From: Treponema sp.
GTDB taxonomy: Bacteria; Spirochaetota; Spirochaetia; Treponematales; Breznakiellaceae
Direction of reading: 5' to 3'
Assembly (NCBI GenBank): GCA_031284105.1
Contig: JAITAN010000178.1
Coordinates: 1 to 11,711, forward strand
DNA length: 11,711 bases
This document shows, piece after piece, positions 1-6,058 of the stretch. Every line of letters starts with the position of its first letter. The first letter of the stretch is position 1. A model generated the notes under the pieces. The model had not been told where the DNA came from. It ran no database searches and worked only from the letters and a program-made list of their open reading frames with translations. A program made the translations under genes and the position numbers.

Positions 1-605
1 GGACGAACCATGGTGTAATGGGTAATATCGGGGGAAAGAGCGTCTTCTCTCAATTTTTGAAAAGCGAATCTTTCGTAGATGGTAACGTTTATCTTGTCTT
101 GGGTTCCCAGAAAACAGGGCAGGGACAGTTCGTCAATCTCTTTCAGTTTCTTTCTAATCAATGCGGAAGCAATGCCTTTTCCCCGCGCCTCAGGCAGTAC
201 CGCTATCGGCGTCAAACCCCAAAAAGGCTGCTTAACGGTTTGTTCCTGCGCTCCGGTTAGGACTTTTATAAACGCTAAGAATCGTTCCCGCAAACCCGAA
301 GAGTACGGCGCAAGCGATTCTTCCATAGCGCGATCCCTTGCCGCATGTTTTGCCGCATCAGCTTCGAGAGTAGCAGGCGGCGACCAAACGGCAACGCCTG
401 CCGCCTTGCCGTCTAGCAGCGCCAGATCGGTTTCCTGCACGCCTAAGCCTTGAGTAATGCGTTGATGGAAGTTGGCAACAAGAAACGCATAACGCTCTGC
501 GCTATCCGGTGCGATGTAGCGGTAAAAGGGACGATCGTAGAAGGCCGCCACGAGCAGCGATACCACCTCATCAAGATCGTCCCTTGTCATTGGTCTAATA
601 TCCAT
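1..605 (-). CDS. GNAT-family N-acetyltransferase (partial, C-terminus beyond window)
   Basis: The frame stays open from an ATG at 605-603 to the window edge, giving 201 residues without a stop, so the C-terminus is missing. The acetyl-CoA binding motif A is visible as AVLPEARGKGIASALI, with the R-G-K-G-I-A pyrophosphate loop at about residues 141-146. It is preceded by a strand (FWGLTPI) and followed by a late GNAT block with YERFAF near residues 177-182. The family transfers an acetyl group from acetyl-CoA to an amine; the substrate cannot be read from sequence. The start overlaps the upstream stop as TAATG and has no good Shine-Dalgarno, so translation is probably coupled to the preceding GST-like gene. 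It is last in the visible part of an ABC-transporter operon. By analogy with the GNATs of Bacillus yxe/ytm operons it may N-acetylate an imported S-substituted cysteine (inference). Confidence 0.85.
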   Translation of the reverse strand, partial: MDIRPMTRDDLDEVVSLLVAAFYDRPFYRYIAPDSAERYAFLVANFHQRITQGLGVQETDLALLDGKAAGVAVWSPPATLEADAAKHAARDRAMEESLAPYSSGLRERFLAFIKVLTGAQEQTVKQPFWGLTPIAVLPEARGKGIASALIRKKLKEIDELSLPCFLGTQDKINVTIYERFAFQKLREDALSPDITHYTMVR

Positions 606-1567
606 TATCTATTTACCGGTTTTTCCCTGCCGTGCGGCGTATTCCAGACGGAAACATCAGGTCCCTTTGGAATAATCCCGAACGTATTACCCGCATCGCA
701 ACAGACATGGTAGTGCGCTTTGATGTGGTCAAAGAAGGTATTCTCACCAAAAGCCGGAATTTGATACAGGTCGCGGGCGTATGCCCACAAATGGGGGAAG
801 TCCACGAGCCGGTTTCTGTTGACGCGGAATACGTTGTAGTAAGCCGCATCAAAACGGACAAGCGTTACCCACAGCCGTATGTCCGAATCGGTGAGCGCAT
901 CGCCGAAAAGATACCTGCTTTGCGACAACCGTCCGTCCAGCCAGTCCAAGCGTTTGAAAACCTTGGCGTATGCGTCCTCATAGGCCCCCTGCCCGCGGGC
1001 AAACCCTGCCTTATACACGCCGTTGTTCACCTCGTGAAAGATGATGTCGTTAAGCTCTATAATATCCTGACGCAGGCGTTGCGGAAACAGATCGGGCGCA
1101 CCGCTTTTATGAAAGTCCCGCCAGACAGTCTCCCAATAGTAGCTCAGATTGAAATAATCGTTATTAACTACCTTAGCGGTTTTTATATCGGCGAGTGCGG
1201 GAACCGTGAATCGTCCCTTATACTCAGGGTCGGCGTTGCGATAGAGATCGCTTAAATACCTCACCTTCAGCACCGGATCAACGCCGTCTTTATCGAGGGT
1301 GAACGCCCAATCGCTATACTCTTTCTTGGGACGGATAGGATCAACCGTCCCCACGCTGAAAGCATCTTCAAGTCCAAGCAAGCTTCGGACGATGAGCTGG
1401 CGCGTTGCCCATGGACAAGCCGCAGACCATATAAGCCGGTAGCGTCCTGCCTCAACCGGCAGTTCGTCCGCTCCCGATCCAAAAGGCGTGGTAAAATAGT
1501 TTTGTTGTCTGACAAAAGCGCCTTTTATATTGTTCGTCTCATCTTGAAACCATGTCTTATACGCCAT
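605..1567 (-). CDS. Glutathionyl-hydroquinone reductase-like protein, copy 1 (Xi-class GST family)
   Basis: This is a 320-residue protein, the usual length for the YqjG/ECM4 family. The ATG at 1567 was chosen over longer frames because AAAGGAGG lies just upstream. The thioredoxin-fold half carries CPWATRQLI with Cys51 as the expected catalytic thiol; the family normally has CPWAH, so His is replaced by Thr55. A TVPA cis-proline loop lies at 121-124. The helical half contains VNNGVYKAGFA, RYLFG, LTDSDIRLWVTLVRFD and the C-terminal FDHIKAHY segment typical of YqjG. Family members use a mixed disulfide on the Cys to release glutathione from glutathionyl-hydroquinones. The gene overlaps the preceding paralogue by 11 bp, and its ribosome binding site lies inside that gene. 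It is a tandem duplicate, roughly 60% identical by eye. The active-site change suggests divergence in substrate or rate; the exact substrate is unknown. Confidence 0.88.
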   Translation of the reverse strand: MAYKTWFQDETNNIKGAFVRQQNYFTTPFGSGADELPVEAGRYRLIWSAACPWATRQLIVRSLLGLEDAFSVGTVDPIRPKKEYSDWAFTLDKDGVDPVLKVRYLSDLYRNADPEYKGRFTVPALADIKTAKVVNNDYFNLSYYWETVWRDFHKSGAPDLFPQRLRQDIIELNDIIFHEVNNGVYKAGFARGQGAYEDAYAKVFKRLDWLDGRLSQSRYLFGDALTDSDIRLWVTLVRFDAAYYNVFRVNRNRLVDFPHLWAYARDLYQIPAFGENTFFDHIKAHYHVCCDAGNTFGIIPKGPDVSVWNTPHGREKPVNR

Positions 1568-2558
1568 GCTCTTCCTCCTTTGCATTTTCTGTAGTACGAG
1601 AAAACCTGAGTCTGTCATGCCGTTCGTTCCAGATTGAAAGGTCAGGTCCCAAAGCTAGAATGTGATAGGGATTGCGCCCATGCGATCCCAAATGATAGCC
1701 CCGTTTGATGGCATCGAAATCGGTGGTATCCCCGAATCCGGGCGTTTGGTACAAGTCTTTGGCGTAATTCCAAAGGTTGGGGAAATCGATAAGCCGATTC
1801 CGGTTCGTCTTAAACACGGTATGATACGCAATGTCGAAGCGGGCTAGGGTTACATAGAGGCGGATATCCGAGTCGGTAATCCGGTTGCCGAAAAGGTAGC
1901 GCCGGTTTGACAAGCGCTCTTCCAGCTGGTCAAGCCGCGCAAAAAGCAAATCGTAGGCTTTCTCGTATTCGGCTTGAGACTGGGCAAAACCAGCTTTATA
2001 GACGGCATTGTTCACCTCGTGGAAAAGCGTTTCGTTTAGAGCGTCGATTTCAGCTCGCAATTCTTGAGGATATAAATCAGGCGCTCCCTGTTTATGGAAA
2101 GGCGCCCAGACCGTCTCCCAATAATTGCTTAGTTTGAAATAATCGTTATTTACGACTTTGCCGGTTTTAATATCAACGATTGCGGGAACCGTGGCCCGTC
2201 CTGTATACTCAGGGTCCGCCTTTGCATACGCCTCAGAAATGAAACGTATGCCCAGCACCGGATCAACCCCTCCGGGGTCAAGAGAAAACTCCCAGCTCTT
2301 ACTCGTTCTTACGGGGTTTGCCGTGCCGACACTGATAACCTCATCAAGACCCAGCAGCTTAAAAACGATGATCTGACGATGCGCCCACGGGCAAACGCGC
2401 GCCCACAAGAGCCGGTAGCGTCCTGCCTCAACCGGCAGCTCATCCACCCCCGATCCAAAAGGAGTGGTGAAGCGATTCTGTTGGCGCACAAAGGCGCCGC
2501 TTTCCGAAATTTCATACCGCGACTCGGAGTCCGCGGTTTTTATAATAAGTTCTTCCAT
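1557..2558 (-). CDS. Glutathionyl-hydroquinone reductase-like protein, copy 2 (Xi-class GST family)
   Basis: This 333-residue protein has the canonical CPWAHRQII active-site motif (Cys56, His60), a TVPAIVDI loop at 123-130 and the YqjG-type helical domain (VNNAVYKAGFA, RYLFG, ITDSDIRLYVTLARFD). Classical members of the family carry an ES pair after the VNN/VSN element to hold the gamma-glutamyl end of glutathione. Here, and in the tandem copy, the equivalent stretch reads VVNNDYF, so glutathione may not be the natural thiol. The ATG at 2558 lies 6 bp after the stop of the substrate-binding protein gene with only a weak AAAAAG ribosome site, which points to read-through translation within the operon. 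The C-terminus ends in a short charged tail (ENAKEEEHGV) whose codons double as the ribosome binding site of the next gene. The fold assignment is firm; the reaction is inferred. Confidence 0.88.
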   Translation of the reverse strand: MEELIIKTADSESRYEISESGAFVRQQNRFTTPFGSGVDELPVEAGRYRLLWARVCPWAHRQIIVFKLLGLDEVISVGTANPVRTSKSWEFSLDPGGVDPVLGIRFISEAYAKADPEYTGRATVPAIVDIKTGKVVNNDYFKLSNYWETVWAPFHKQGAPDLYPQELRAEIDALNETLFHEVNNAVYKAGFAQSQAEYEKAYDLLFARLDQLEERLSNRRYLFGNRITDSDIRLYVTLARFDIAYHTVFKTNRNRLIDFPNLWNYAKDLYQTPGFGDTTDFDAIKRGYHLGSHGRNPYHILALGPDLSIWNERHDRLRFSRTTENAKEEEHGV

Positions 2559-2564
2559 ATCTTT

Positions 2565-3380
2565 TTATTGGCTAATATCGGATCCAAAATACTTAACCGA
2601 CAGCTCTCGTAACTTTCCGTTGGCGATTAAGGTCTCAAAAGCTCCGTCCACAGCCGCCCGAATTGTCTCTCCTTCAGTCGTACGAGGGAAAATAAAATAG
2701 GATTTGGGGTTTTGGATTTTTTCTTGTTCAGCTTTGGGAAGCGAAATAAAATCAACATCAATACCGAATTCACGTTCTCGCAACACGACAGATACTTCTT
2801 CCGAAAGGATAAAGTCGAGACTACCGTCCGCAATACGCTGATAAATTCTCAGCGCATCTTCATCGGAATAGGTAATCTTGATGGGGTTATCCGGATGCGC
2901 TTCGTTGTACTCCTCTACAAAAAGTTGAGGAAACGCACCGTCGGGGGTTGCAATATCTGTTTTTCCACCAAGATCGCTTATTCCCTTAATGTCGGAACGC
3001 CCTTTACGAACAACGATTCCGGTATTGTTATAGATGTAGTGGTGTTGAGCAAAGAGATACTTTTCCTCTCGTTCCTTGCGCCAGCTGATGTTGTTGACGC
3101 CGATTTGATACCGCCCTGAGTCAAGCCCCGCGAAGATGCTGGGGAATTCAGTTACCTCAATCTTAAACGTATATTGAGGCAGCAATTCATCCACAGCTGC
3201 AATAACGGCGCTGTCGTACCCGTCCAGCGTACCGTCCGGATTTACCCAGCCATAAGGTACAGGCAGCCCCGCGGTACCGACGGTAACGGTGCTTACCCCC
3301 GCTACCTGTTCCCTCCTTCCATTTGCGAAAACGGAAGCCGCTAAGCCTATAGCCAGCGTAATAGTAATAAGTTTTTTCAT
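2565..3380 (-). CDS. Amino-acid ABC transporter substrate-binding protein (polar amino acid / cystine type)
   Basis: This 271-residue protein belongs to the periplasmic binding protein family 3 (HisJ/FliY/TcyJ-YxeM group). It begins with a typical signal peptide: MKK, a hydrophobic core, then SVFA, with probable cleavage after residue 19. There is no lipobox Cys, so it is probably a free periplasmic protein. The N-lobe shows PYGWVNPDGTLDGYDSAVI, and RYQIGVNNISWRKEREEKYLF matches the family block before the hinge. The ATG at 3380 follows AAGGAG at good spacing. It is third in the operon after permease and ATPase, with a 54-bp AT-rich gap before it that is the largest in the unit. It captures the imported compound outside the membrane. 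Homology places the ligand among amino acids or small sulfur-containing amino acid derivatives, but sequence alone does not decide which. Confidence 0.9.
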   Translation of the reverse strand: MKKLITITLAIGLAASVFANGRREQVAGVSTVTVGTAGLPVPYGWVNPDGTLDGYDSAVIAAVDELLPQYTFKIEVTEFPSIFAGLDSGRYQIGVNNISWRKEREEKYLFAQHHYIYNNTGIVVRKGRSDIKGISDLGGKTDIATPDGAFPQLFVEEYNEAHPDNPIKITYSDEDALRIYQRIADGSLDFILSEEVSVVLREREFGIDVDFISLPKAEQEKIQNPKSYFIFPRTTEGETIRAAVDGAFETLIANGKLRELSVKYFGSDISQ

Positions 3381-3421
3381 TTTCTTTCTCCTTAATTAAG
3401 AAAATATAAAATATATATAGA

Positions 3422-3434
3422 AACCTTAGAGGTT
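3422..3434 (-). promoter_or_regulatory. Small intercistronic hairpin before the binding-protein gene
   Basis: Directly after the ATPase stop, AACCT and AGGTT pair around a 3-nt loop. The minus strand then runs into a T/A-rich tract before the binding-protein ribosome site. The stem is only 5 bp, so it is at best a weak pause or processing site. In ABC operons such elements can adjust binding-protein dosage relative to the membrane subunits; that role is inferred. Confidence 0.25.
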
Positions 3435-4184
3435 CTAAATAACGTAATCGTTAAGCGCAACCCGAGATATAAACTGTTTGGTACGCTCATGAATCGGCTT
3501 AAAGAAAATATCCCGAGGGCTGCCTTCCTCCAAAATTACACCGTCATCAATAAAAACGACATGCGTCGCTATTTCATTGATAAAAGTCAACTCATGGGAT
3601 ACGATGATCAGCGTGTTACCCTCTTTTGCCATATCCTGAATGACACGAAGTACTTCTCCTACCATCTCAGGATCCAACGCTGATGTCGGTTCATCAAATA
3701 AAATAATAGTGGGTTTCAACGCCATTGCGCGGGCAATGGCAACACGCTGCTGTTGTCCGCCTGAAAGCTGGGAGGGATAGTGGTTAATCCTGTCGGAAAG
3801 CCCTACCTTGGCAAGATAATGCTCCGCCTGTTCTTTTGCATCAACTTTACTCTTTTTCTGTACTACAAGTGGACCTTCCATTACATTTTCAAGAGCAGTC
3901 TTGTATTTGAAAAGGTTGAATTGCTGGAACACCATCGCCGTAGACCGACGTATTTCCAGAATCTCATGCTTCTTCACTTTAGTCATATCAAAAGCAAGGT
4001 TGCAGAAACTGAAATACCCCGCATCAGGGATTTCCAGTAGGTTGAGGCAGCGCAGTAACGTTGATTTTCCTGATCCGGAAGAACCGATTATACCCACCAC
4101 CTCTCCGGGATTGACCGTCATGCTGATGCCTTTAAGCACCTCATTACGGTGAAAACTCTTTTTTAAGCCGTCAACTTGTAACAT
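3435..4184 (-). CDS. Amino-acid ABC transporter ATP-binding protein
   Basis: This 249-residue ATPase is of the HisP/GlnQ/TcyN class. All nucleotide-binding elements are intact: Walker A GSSGSGKST (34-42), Q-loop FQQFNLF (86-92), signature LSGGQQQR (140-147), Walker B IILFDEPTSALD (160-171), and the switch His in VSHE (197). It acts as a dimer on the cytoplasmic face of the permease and powers import. The start is placed at the ATG at 4184 because GGGAGA precedes it by about 7 bases and the protein then begins MLQVDGLKKSF as the family does. Longer in-frame starts at 4202 and 4247 lack a ribosome site and would add unrelated residues. The gene overlaps the permease stop by 14 bp, so the two are translationally linked. 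Confidence 0.94.
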   Translation of the reverse strand: MLQVDGLKKSFHRNEVLKGISMTVNPGEVVGIIGSSGSGKSTLLRCLNLLEIPDAGYFSFCNLAFDMTKVKKHEILEIRRSTAMVFQQFNLFKYKTALENVMEGPLVVQKKSKVDAKEQAEHYLAKVGLSDRINHYPSQLSGGQQQRVAIARAMALKPTIILFDEPTSALDPEMVGEVLRVIQDMAKEGNTLIIVSHELTFINEIATHVVFIDDGVILEEGSPRDIFFKPIHERTKQFISRVALNDYVI

Positions 4185-4896
4185 TTGGCGTCTCCCGTTC
4201 ATTGCAGCGCAACCGCTTTTCCGCCCAGTGCAGAAGGCGGGACACAACGCTTGTAATTAAGAAGTAAATGATCGCTAGAGTAATATACATTTCAAAGTAG
4301 CGAAAATTCCGCGAAGCAAGAAGCCTGCCCGCAGCGGTCATCTCCACCACGGCAGTTACAAATACAAGAGAAGTTCCCTTGATAAGCCCGATAAGTGAAT
4401 TTCCCAGAGATGGAAGCGCCACGACCAACGCTTCAGGCAGTATAATTCTACGCAAAGCTTGAGGCGCCGTCATACCGATGGAAAGAGCGGCTTCCATTTG
4501 CCCCTTATCAACCGATTCGATGGCGGCGCGAATACTTTCGGATGAATAGGCCGCTTCATTGAGAGAAAGAGCAACCAGTGCGAAAACAATCGGAGCAATA
4601 CCGTTGACGTTGAAATGCGTCCCGTACGCTTGGTTAATTGCCATGAGTATCATAGGAATCCCATAATAGGTAAGGTAAAGCTGCACCAACACGGGCGTTC
4701 CACGAGTAAATGCCACATAAAAACTAGCAATGGGCGTAATGAAACGTATTTTCTTTATCTTCACAATAGCTACGAGAAATCCAATCACTAAACTGCCCAC
4801 GAATGAAATAAGAGCAATCTCCATAGTAATAGGCAGATACTTAAGCACACGCGGAATCTGTATAAAAACCACGGTGAAATCAAATAATTTTCCCAT
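4171..4896 (-). CDS. Amino-acid ABC transporter permease (HisMQ family)
   Basis: This 241-residue inner-membrane subunit has about five hydrophobic segments: near 22-46, 53-63, 68-88, 100-115 with 160-185, and 203-222. The cytoplasmic EAA coupling loop is clear at about 135-154 (EAALSIGMTAPQALRRIILP), and the conserved TRGTP stretch is at 64-68. One permease gene is present, so the channel is presumably a homodimer. The ATG at 4896 follows AAGGAT at 7 bases. It is the first gene of the operon, about 30 nt downstream of the predicted transcription start, and its expression should follow the promoter with the embedded inverted repeat at 4932-4960. The family is certain; the transported solute is not. 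Confidence 0.93.
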   Translation of the reverse strand: MGKLFDFTVVFIQIPRVLKYLPITMEIALISFVGSLVIGFLVAIVKIKKIRFITPIASFYVAFTRGTPVLVQLYLTYYGIPMILMAINQAYGTHFNVNGIAPIVFALVALSLNEAAYSSESIRAAIESVDKGQMEAALSIGMTAPQALRRIILPEALVVALPSLGNSLIGLIKGTSLVFVTAVVEMTAAGRLLASRNFRYFEMYITLAIIYFLITSVVSRLLHWAEKRLRCNERETPNVTS

Positions 4897-4931
4897 TAAC
4901 GCTATCCTTATACCCTACTAACATGGTAGAT

Positions 4932-4960
4932 ATAATATGATAGTTATCATAAAATGTCAA
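4932..4960 (-). promoter_or_regulatory. Sigma70-type promoter of the ABC/GST operon with embedded operator
   Basis: On the minus strand the -35 box is a perfect TTGACA (4960-4955) and the -10 box is TATTAT (4937-4932), separated by 17 bp. Start of transcription is expected near 4925, leaving a leader of about 30 nt before the permease ATG. The spacer is occupied by a 16-bp inverted repeat (4936-4951; arms TATGATA and TATCATA around 2 bp). A repressor bound there would block RNA polymerase, so the operon is probably regulated by its substrate; the regulator is not in the window. Confidence 0.75.
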
Positions 4961-5146
4961 TAGGCTACCATAAGATTTGCAGGCGATCCAGAAAATATAA
5001 TGGAGGGATAAAGACAACAGGCACACAAAAGAAATCACATGCCCCCATTGCCCTAATAGCAAACTAGCCGGAACAAAAGCATACAAAATTACCATTACAA
5101 AAACTGTGGCCGCCGCGTTATCAACGACCATGATAAAATAGCAGAT

Positions 5147-5184
5147 AAAAGGTATACTTTTTACTCTAGAAGGTATACCTTTTA
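5147..5184. repeat. Paired GTATAC palindromes, two helical turns apart
   Basis: AAGGTATACTTT (5149-5160) and the perfect palindrome AAGGTATACCTT (5170-5181) are centred 21 bp apart, so they face the same side of the helix. Both are followed by T-rich sequence ending in TTTTA. This is the pattern expected for two dimers of a DNA-binding protein. The same GGTATACC octamer occurs at 9758-9765 near the thyX promoter. Which regulator would bind is unknown. Confidence 0.5.
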
Positions 5185-5270
5185 GTAGGCTAATGTGATG
5201 ACGATTAGTAGACTGATGTACCGGCAAGTATACTCAAGTACGATAAGATTTGCTATTATTGCGGTATTTG

Positions 5271-5300
5271 TTGGTAAATCTTTACGGTTACGAGTATAGT
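5271..5300 (+). promoter_or_regulatory. Possible plus-strand promoter before the 23-bp array
   Basis: TTGGTA (5271-5276) and TATAGT (5295-5300) are separated by 18 bp, matching sigma70 boxes at 4/6 and 5/6 positions. The predicted start lies in the first unit of the tandem array, and the next plus-strand intrinsic terminator is at 5584. No plus-strand gene follows, so if active it would make a non-coding RNA. Confidence 0.4.
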
Positions 5301-5413
5301 CTCACACTCGGGCGGGTGTGAACCGCATACGCGGTCTAGTGTTAGCCACACACACGGGCGGGTGTGCGTCTCACACGCGGGCGGGTGTTAGCCACACACG
5401 CGGGCGGGGATGG
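5301..5413 (+). repeat. 23-bp tandem repeat array (about five units)
   Basis: The core CACACnCGGGCGGG occurs at 5303, 5349, 5372 and 5395. The spacings of 46, 23 and 23 bp show a 23-bp period with one decayed unit at about 5326-5348 (CATACGCGG...GTGTTA). Units end in GTGT followed by GA, GCG or TTAGCC. Each unit can fold weakly because CACAC pairs with GTGTG. The period is not a multiple of three, so it is not a coding repeat. Such GC-rich arrays in an AT-rich gap may be variable in copy number between strains. Confidence 0.8.
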
Positions 5414-5465
5414 TTTCATTTCATATCCGCCGGATTATGGCGCGCCCATACCACGAAATGCGCCC

Positions 5466-5497
5466 CTTTCAAACCATTGCTTCCGTATTGTCAGATG
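5466..5497 (-). repeat. Possible degenerate second CRISPR-type repeat
   Basis: CTTTCAAACCA at 5466-5476 matches the GTTTCAATCCA end of the 5530 repeat at 9 of 11 bases and lies 64 bp from it, about one repeat plus one spacer. The remaining 21 positions match poorly, so this may be chance. Trailer-end repeats of CRISPR arrays do decay, and this would be the trailer side if the array is read on the minus strand. Confidence 0.2.
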
Positions 5498-5529
5498 CTT
5501 CGGAAGAACGCATCTTGCAGGCCCTTATT

Positions 5530-5561
5530 GTTTCAATCCACGCGCTCACATGGAGCGCGAC
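5530..5561 (-). CRISPR. Solitary type I-C-like CRISPR repeat (orphan)
   Basis: This 32-bp element begins GTTTCAATCCACGCGC and ends GGAGCGCGAC on the plus strand. In the opposite orientation it starts GTCGC, contains a CGCGCTC/GAGCGCG 7-bp stem with a 5-nt loop, and ends GTGGATTGAAAC. Length, termini and stem agree with type I-C repeats as generally known. Only one full copy is present, there is no AT-rich leader on the GTCGC side, and no cas genes are in the window. It may be a relic of an array, a remnant left by recombination, or a repeat adopted into a regulatory RNA. Confidence 0.6.
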
Positions 5562-5583
5562 GGCGCCCGGTAGGGTTTAATAT

Positions 5584-5612
5584 CCCGCCGCAGAACGGCG
5601 GGGATTTTTTAT
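5584..5612 (+). terminator. Intrinsic terminator, plus strand
   Basis: CCCGCCG (5584-5590) pairs perfectly with CGGCGGG (5596-5602) around CAGAA, followed by ATTTTTTATTT. The T-run is on the plus strand only; on the minus strand the hairpin is followed by ATATTAAACC. It therefore ends a plus-strand transcript although all nearby genes are on the minus strand. The T-run overlaps the stop codon of the EIIA gene. Confidence 0.8.
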
Positions 5613-6058
5613 TTGAAATGAGATAAAAGGGTATGTACTTCTTCCGGGTTATTCGCCGAGCGTAAATAAGAAAACGCGCTTGATTGGATCAAGGACAAAA
5701 TCCGGCTTAAAACTCGTACATGTTTCTCTCGGGATGTTTCGCCCATGATAATTAGAAAAATACAATGAACCGGTTTATGATCAAGGGCATCATAATCTAT
5801 GCCGGACCCCGAAATGCCGATAGCGCCCGCCACAACGCCGGTTCCCGGATAATACCCATGCGGTACCGCAACACCGGAAACTATAGACGTGTTCATTTTG
5901 CTTTCCCGCGTCTTGATCGCCGTGAACATTACCTCACGATCCAATTCCGGATGAACGGTTGCTACCGCATCAATGAGTTCCATAAACGCCGTTTCTTTCG
6001 TTTTATTTTCAAGATTGAGCTTTATCAGCCGCTCATCAAAAACTTCACATAATAACAC
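5609..6058 (-). CDS. PTS EIIA-domain protein (fructose/nitrogen PtsN type)
   Basis: This 149-residue single-domain protein of the PTS_EIIA_2 family contains the phosphorylation loop VSGVAVPHGY with His67 as the expected phospho-accepting residue, plus typical flanks (TAIKTRESKMNTSI before, LSRILSLIQSS after). It would accept phosphate from HPr and either pass it to a sugar permease or, as for PtsN, act as a regulator. With no EIIB or EIIC nearby, a regulatory role is more likely. The start is the GTG at 6058, preceded by AGGAGAAGG at about 6 bases; a TTG ten codons upstream lacks such a site. The gene overlaps the upstream small membrane protein gene by 14 bp, so the two are translationally coupled. 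The final codons run into the T-tract of the opposing terminator. Confidence 0.87.
   Translation of the reverse strand: MLLCEVFDERLIKLNLENKTKETAFMELIDAVATVHPELDREVMFTAIKTRESKMNTSIVSGVAVPHGYYPGTGVVAGAIGISGSGIDYDALDHKPVHCIFLIIMGETSREKHVRVLSRILSLIQSSAFSYLRSANNPEEVHTLLSHFK

Larger units (their letters stand above)
4961..5300. other. AT-rich intergenic region upstream of the ABC operon
   Basis: No gene can be supported here. A minus-strand frame running 5227-4880 encodes hydrophobic, membrane-like residues (around 5130-4980) but has no ribosome site, runs through the operon promoter and ends inside the permease start, so it is at most a decayed remnant. The region contains two GTATAC-centred palindromes (5147-5183), an 11-bp direct repeat ATAAGATTTGC at 4970-4980 and 5243-5253, and a possible plus-strand promoter at 5271-5300. 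Confidence 0.5.
5301..5612 (+). ncRNA. Candidate structured non-coding RNA spanning the array and CRISPR-like repeat
   Basis: The block is bounded by a plausible promoter (5271-5300) and a strong intrinsic terminator (5584-5612), and no convincing reading frame lies between. It would contain the 23-bp array, a GATGC/GCATC hairpin around 5494-5514, and the CRISPR-like stem at 5541-5559. Transcription would run antisense to the usual crRNA sense of a type I-C repeat. Existence as an RNA is inferred from boundaries only. Confidence 0.3.

Noticed and set aside
632..1255. A 207-codon plus-strand frame opposite the first GST-like gene
   Set aside because: It is antisense to a well-supported enzyme gene, has no ribosome site and shows no family features.
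4880..5227. A 115-residue hydrophobic minus-strand protein
   Set aside because: No ribosome site, it overlaps the operon promoter and the permease start, and it contains the GTATAC palindromes. It is kept only as a possible relic.
5301..5413. The 23-bp array as a CRISPR array
   Set aside because: The units are directly adjacent with no spacers, so it is an ordinary tandem repeat.
5318..5626. Plus-strand frames reading through the 23-bp array (HTGG/SHTRAG-like repeats)
   Set aside because: The repeat period is not a multiple of three, the frames lack ribosome sites and one ends inside the terminator. The peptide repeat is a by-product of the DNA repeat.
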